Below, piece by piece: positions 59,398 to 64,000 of a DNA stretch of 64,000 nucleotides. A program made the position numbers and the translations under genes. The DNA lies in the NCBI GenBank assembly GCA_018398805.1, contig JAGFBZ010002843.1, forward strand, positions 62,001-126,000. The letters are read 5' to 3'. The notes below the pieces were generated by a model. The model saw only the letters and a list, made by a program, of their open reading frames with translations. It ran no database searches and had not been told where the DNA came from. The number at the start of each line of letters is the position of its first letter. The first letter of the stretch is position 1. Source of the stretch: Hirundichthys speculiger. Its lineage: Eukaryota; Chordata; Actinopteri; Beloniformes; Exocoetidae.

Positions 59398-60506
59398 AGG
59401 TAAGACCACCGCTCATGATCCTTTTGTTTTGGTATATTTTCTTTTCCTATGGGTATGGCTCTTTGTGTGAAGGCATCAGGAAGATCGATGTACTCTTCAC
59501 CATTCAGACTGCTGACCTCCAAGCCAGACACCAGGTAAGTACTGACAGGCTTTTCTTCATTCATAGTTCGTAGCAGTATCTCTGTCTTTCTTCCAGTCAG
59601 ATTTAATTTATTCATTAATGCCTCCGTACAAAATGTAGCTGAGCTCCCCGGGTCCAGGAAAGCATATGTCTGCACCGCTACACTTCCCATCTTGGCTTTC
59701 ACCTGAACAGGGACAATTGAGAGTATGCAGTCATCTTCCCCGGCCCCAGTCAGCCCATGCCGCTCAGCCTCAGCACAGACGAACGCACTCAAAACTGCCT
59801 GTCCATCACAGTTTTCTGTCTTCTTCTCTAGATCAGCAACTGTGTCCTTTTTTCTAATGTGTAGCAACGTAGGATGTGTTAATGAACATACTCGGCAGCT
59901 TATATTTGCCTTGCAGAGTTTACTCATGTGGCCATGCTTCAGACAGGAAAAACAAAGCCCTTTGACTTTAAGGAACTCAAGTTTCTCTTTATGCGGTTTG
60001 TCTTTAAGCTTGCTGCATGAGTCTATGTTGTGCTCACCTTTACGGAAAGGACACATTCCTTGTGTTGTGGATGAGGTGGGAGTGGTCTGTTTCATTGAAT
60101 CGTTTTTCCCTTGCGTGTCTAATTGTGTGGCACTTGTAGTAAATGTCTTCTTGATTACATCCCTTTCTTCTCTTTGTAAGTGCTTGGTTTAGTTGAGAGT
60201 GATTTAGTCATAGTGCCATCTTTCATGACACCAAAGACTGGATGGAGTGCAATCTTTGCCTGCTTAATGATAAACTTGACTAAATCTTTAAACTTGACTC
60301 TCCTGTCGCTTTGCTCCTGTATGCCAAACACCACGGTTCTCCATCTTTCACCTAACTTGAATGGAAGCTTTGCTACAATGGCCCTCAAATTTGCAACATT
60401 ATCCAACTCCTCCATATAGCTCACATCAGCCATGGTGTTGCAGCATGTGGTCAAAAACAATGAAAAGGCATTTAAGGCCTCTGCATCCTCTGGCTTAATA
60501 AGCGTC
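59398..60506 (-). pseudogene. BEL element 2 gag end, zinc knuckles and protease
   Basis: 60506-60155 continues the capsid-like DUF1759 domain (KPEDAEALNAFSLFL, LRAIVAKLPFKLGERW). After a frame change near 60170 comes 60095-59398 with a zinc-knuckle cluster (CPFRKGEHNIDSC, CFSCLKHGHMSKLC, CRVCSLTHPTLLH) and the retropepsin core AFLDPGSSATFCTEAL. The L1 insertion at 59383-59397 ends it. The other half of the capsid-like domain is at 63615-64000. Confidence 0.87.
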
Positions 60507-60533
60507 CAGTTCATCCATCCATCCATCCATCCA

Positions 60534-63500
60534 TTAACTTCCGCTTGGTCCGGAATCGGGTCGCGGGGGCAGCAGCTTCAGCTGAGAGGCCCAGACCTCC
60601 CTCCCCTCGGCCGCCTCCACCAGCTCCTCTGGGAGAATTCCGAGGCGCTCCCAGGCCAGCCGAGAGATATAATCTCTCCAGCGGGTCCTGGGTCTTCCCC
60701 ATGGTCTTCTCCCAGTTGGACATGCCCGAAACACCTCTCCAGGGAGGCGTCCGGGGGGCATCCTAACCAGATGCCTGAACCACCTCAGCTGGCTCCTCTC
60801 GATGTGAATGACCGAACTTCTCACCCTGTCTCTAAGGGAGAGTCCAGCCACCCTGTGGAGAAAACTCATTTCCGCCGCTTGTATCCGCGATCTCATTCTT
60901 TCGGTCACTACCCACAGTTCATGACCATAGGTGAGGGTTGGAACAAAGATCGACCGGTAAACAGAGAGCCTTGCCTTTTGGCTCAGCTCTCTCTTCACCA
61001 CAACGGACCGGTACAGAGTCTGCACCACAGCAGATGCTGCACCAATCCGTTTGTCGATCTCCCGCTCCTTTCTCCCATCACTCGTGAACAAGACCCCGAG
61101 ATACTTAAACTCTTCCACTTGAGGCAGAACCTCACTCCCGACCCGGAGGAGGCATTCTACCCTTTTCCGACTGAGGACCATGGTCTCAGAGTTGGAGGTG
61201 CTAATTCTCATCCTTGCCGCTTCACACTCAGCTGCGAACCGCTCCAGCGAGAGCTGCAGATCCCCACTCGATGGCGCCAACAGGACCACGTCATCTGCAA
61301 ACAGCAAAGACGAGATCCCGACAACACCGAACCGGAACCCTTCCGCTCCTTGGCTGCGCCTAGAAATTCTGTCCATAAACGTTATGAACAGAATTGGTGA
61401 CAAAGGGCAGCCCTGGCGGAGTGCAACTCCCACTGAAAACGAATCCGACTTACAACCGGCAATGCGGACCAAGCTCCCACTCCATTTGTACAGGGACTGG
61501 ACAGCCCGTAACAATGGGCCCAGCACCCCATACTCCTGGAGTACCCCCCACAGGACCCCCCCGAGGGACACGGTCAAATGCCTTCTCTAAGTCCACAAAA
61601 CATATGTTGACTGGTTAGGCAAATTCCCATGTTCCCTAAAGAACCTTAGCGAGGGTATAGAGCTGGTCCAGTGTTACACGACCAGGACGGAACCCGCATT
61701 GTTCCTCCTGAATCTGGGATTCGACAATCGATCGAACTCTCTTCTCCAGCACCCCCGCATAGACCTTACCAGGGAAGCTGAGGAGTGTGATTCCCCTGTA
61801 ATTGGAACACACCCTCCGGTCCCCCTTCTTAAAAAGGGGAACCACCACCCCGGTCTGCCAATCCAGAGGTACTGCCCCCGATTTCCAAGCGATGTTGCAG
61901 AGACATGTCAACCAAGACAGTCCTACAACATCCAGAGCCTACAGGAAATCAGGGCAGATCTCGTCCACCCCCGGAGCCCGGCCACCGTGCAGCTTCTTAA
62001 CTACTTCAGTGACCTCAGCTCCAGTAATGGACGAGTCCACCCCCAAGTCCACAGGCTCAGAATCCTCCACGGAAGACATGTTGGTGGGATTGAGAAGGTC
62101 CTCGAAGTATTCCTTCCACTACCGAACGACATCTCCAGTCGAGGTCGGCAGCACCCCACCCCCACTATACACAGTGTTGGTGAAGCACCGCTTTCCCCGC
62201 TTGAGCCGTCCGACGGTTTGCCAGAATCTCCGAGGAGCTGATCGAAAGTCTTTTTCCATGGCCTCACCGAACTCCTCCCACACCCGAGTTTTTGCCTCAG
62301 AGACCACCAAAGCCGCCGACCGCTTGGCCTGCCGATACCTGTCTGCTGATTCCGGAGTCTCACAGGCTAACCAAGCCCGATAGGACTCCTTATTCAGTCT
62401 GACGGCCTCTCTCACCCGAGGTGTCCACCACCAAGTTCGAGGATTGCTGCCACGACAGGCACTGACGACCTTACGGCAACAGCTCCGGTCAGCGGCTTCA
62501 GCAATGGAGGCGCGGAATATGGCCCATTCAGTCTCAATGTCCCCCGCCTCCCCCGGGATGTGATTGAAGCTCTGCCAGAGGTGTGAGTTGAAGATCTTTA
62601 TGACAGGTTTCTCTGCCAGACGTTCCCAGCAAACCCTCACTATACGTTTGGGCCTACCAGGTCTGACCGGCATTCTCCCCCGCCATCTGATCCAACCCAC
62701 CACCAGGTAGTGATCAGTTGACAACTCAGCTCCTCTCTTTACCCGAGTGTCCAAAACATACGGCCAAAGATCAGATGATATGACTATAAAGTCAATCATC
62801 GATCTCCGGCCAAGAGTGTCCTGATGCCATGTGCATTTATGGACACTCTTATGCTTGAACATGAAGGCTGGGTACTCTGAACTGTCATTTGGCGCATAAG
62901 CGCAAATGACAGTTAGAGCCCGTTCCCCGACCCGAAGGCGCAGGGAAGCTACCCTCTCATCTACTGGGGAAAACCCCAACGTACAGGCTCCAAGCTGGGG
63001 GGCTATAAGCAAGCCCACACCAGCCCATCGCCTCTCACCCTGGGCAACTCCAGAGTAGAATAAGGTCCAGTCTCTCCCAAGAAGATTGGTTCCAGAGCCC
63101 AGGCTGCGCGTCGAGGAGAGCCCGACTATATCTAGTTGGTACCTCTCAACCTCACGCACAAGCTCAGGCTCCTTCCCCGCCAGAGAGGTATCGTTCCATG
63201 TCCCAGTAACCAGTTTCGTCAGCCGAGGGTCGGCACGCCAAGACCCATGCTTTCCGCTGCCACCCATACCACACTGCACCCGACTCCTATGGCCCTCCCT
63301 GCGGGTGGTGGGCCCACGGGGAGGTGAATCCATGTAGCTCATTCGGGCTGAGCCCTGCCGGGCCCCATGGGTGAAGGCCCGGCCACCAGGCGCTCCCGAA
63401 TGAGCCCCTCCCCCAGGCCTGGCTCCAGGGTGGGGCCCCGGTGACCCTGATCCAGGCGAGGGACATCGAGCTCTTGGTATTTTGTCATCCATATGAGTCG

Positions 63501-63570
63501 TATGAAACGCGCTTGGTCTGGCCCGTTCCCCAGGACCAGTTGGCCTTGGGTGAGCTTGGGCCTTGGGTGA
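60534..63570 (-). pseudogene. Rex3-like endonuclease/reverse transcriptase, broken
   Basis: Endonuclease part (63570-62119): WNDTSLAGKEPELVREVERY, RWAGVGLLIAPQLG, ICAYAPNDSSEYPAF, then a jump to TWHQDTLGRRSMIDF and LSTDHYLVVG; the segment that should hold GDFN is deleted at about 62870. RT part (61911-61636 and 61577-60534): PLDWQTGVVVPLFKKGDRR, SNYRGITLLS, ALRQGCPLSPILF, SSLLFADDVVLLAP, then YLGVLFTSDGRKEREIDKRI and the LRWFRHLVRMPPGRLPGEV tail typical of RTE. Frame changes fall near 62120-61930 and near 61600. Not functional. Confidence 0.87.
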
Positions 63571-63610
63571 CCCTATGTTGTCGGGGGCAAATGCCCCCGA
63601 CAACATAGGG
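63571..63610. other. perfect 19-bp hairpin at the 5' end of the Rex3-like copy
   Basis: CCCTATGTTGTCGGGGGCA (63571-63589) and its exact complement (63592-63610) with a 2-nt loop. The first arm is normal Rex3-like leader (compare 2050-2068); the second is the same text inverted. Confidence 0.9.
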
Positions 63611-63614
63611 GGCA

Positions 63615-64000
63615 CAGTAATCATTTCCAAAATGCTCTTTGAGGAGCTCTCTTGCTTTACAGTAGCCTGCTTCTGGCTTCATGTGAAGGCAACTCTTAAT
63701 CAATTCTTTCGGATGTCCGCTGGTGAATTGTTCTAAGAAATACAGCCGATCTTTATAGCTCTCAGTACGGGACTCTACACCATGTTCAAAGGGTCGTACA
63801 AATGAGTTATAGTCCAGAGGATCACCACTGAAATTAAGGATGTCTAGTGGTGGCAGTGTCATAACTTTCTGTTGATTCACCATTAACTCAGTTATGTTAT
63901 TTTGGCGTGGCATGACATTGCACAGCGCCTCCACAGTATAATCATCTGCTGTTTGAATGCCATTGGACTGTTGTAAGGCAGTAGGTTGGGGCTGAAGCGG
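63615..64000 (-). pseudogene. BEL element 2 gag, start of capsid-like domain, runs off the window
   Basis: Open on the minus strand from the window edge. It contains LPPLDILNFSGDPLDYNSFV, ESRTESYKDRLYFLEQF and ARELLKEHFGNDY, the N-terminal half of the DUF1759 domain of BEL/Pao gag. It ends at the Rex3-like insertion, whose first bases add spurious codons to the open frame. The start codon is outside the window. Confidence 0.87.

Larger units (their letters stand above)
60511..63614 (-). mobile_element. Rex3-like (RTE clade) LINE, nested in BEL gag
   Basis: Minus-strand RTE/Rex3-like element with a (CATC)n tail at 60512-60533 and the usual 3' text GGGTCGCGGGGG just before it. It is flanked by CAGT (60507-60510 and 63615-63618), a 4-bp duplication across which the BEL gag frame rejoins. 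The 5' end (63571-63610) is an inverted duplication of the leader. A copy of the same family lies at 1-2125. Confidence 0.87.
46970..64000 (-). mobile_element. BEL/Pao LTR retrotransposon 2, with four nested insertions, runs off the right edge
   Basis: Minus-strand BEL/Pao element. From its 5' side (right): gag (64000-59398, split by a Rex3-like LINE), protease, then pol (53508-49743 and 47766-47692), a purine tract and a 3' LTR (47480-46970). Nested insertions are a 3-bp-TSD transposon (47770-49739), a TTAA MITE (51673-52071), an L1-type LINE (53524-59382) and a Rex3-like LINE (60511-63614). Removing each insertion and one duplication rejoins the host frame. The pol frame carries several stops and frame changes, so the copy is dead. 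The 5' LTR is outside the window. Confidence 0.9.

Noticed and set aside
60432..61400. 322-codon plus-strand frame over the Rex3-like RT
   Set aside because: Antisense shadow of the minus-strand RT, which carries all recognised motifs.

Overview
The window reads as a stretch of teleost fish nuclear genome made almost wholly of transposable elements. I found no host protein-coding gene, rRNA or tRNA I could support. The fish assignment rests on the mix: Rex3-like RTE LINEs with CATC/GATG tails, a Rex1/CR1-like LINE, an L1/Tx1-type LINE, a LINE with a restriction-like endonuclease (Hero-like), two BEL/Pao LTR retrotransposons, a very large Helitron with an AP-type endonuclease, and TTAA-flanked piggyBac-type MITEs. 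No species can be named from sequence alone.

Layout. 1-2125: Rex3-like LINE (minus) split by a 5'-truncated Rex1/CR1-like LINE. 3258-8301: decayed BEL/Pao element (minus), with gag, protease and part of RT kept and RNase H and integrase missing. 9774-19590: Helitron region with an intact 2451-codon plus-strand ORF between two minisatellites. 19600-23880: AT-rich, no gene. 23881-30775: four blocks of a hairpin-ended, CTAG-terminated repeat family (probably non-autonomous Helitrons), one holding a 142-bp tandem array; between them lies a TIR element with a GC-rich nested palindrome. 31150-31860: inverted repeat pair. 32166-32945: small three-exon SGNH-hydrolase-like gene, frameshifted. 33588-37728: CR1-like endonuclease fragment, then a Hero-like LINE between two 219-bp direct repeats that look identical. 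41340-46425: broken endogenous retrovirus (gag, a scrap of integrase, LTR-like segment) with a 1.4-kb piggyBac-type MITE at the gag stop. 46970-64000: a second BEL/Pao element (minus, running off the right edge) carrying four nested insertions: a 3-bp-TSD DNA transposon, a TTAA MITE, a full-length L1-type LINE with a 15-bp TSD, and a Rex3-like LINE with a 4-bp TSD.

How it fits together. The nested order gives relative ages: BEL element 2 first, the four insertions later. The L1 keeps a perfect 15-bp duplication, and the Hero-like LINE keeps a 219-bp duplication with no mismatch seen by eye. The only long open reading frame that looks intact is the Helitron protein, which joins a herpesvirus-tegument-like cysteine protease domain, a HUH/Y2 rolling-circle nuclease, a Pif1-type helicase and an AP-like endonuclease. 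The items most worth following up are that Helitron with its flanking minisatellites, the 219-bp duplication around the Hero-like LINE, the 142-bp repeat shared by two unrelated mobile elements, and the hairpin-ended CTAG family with a compensatory base change.
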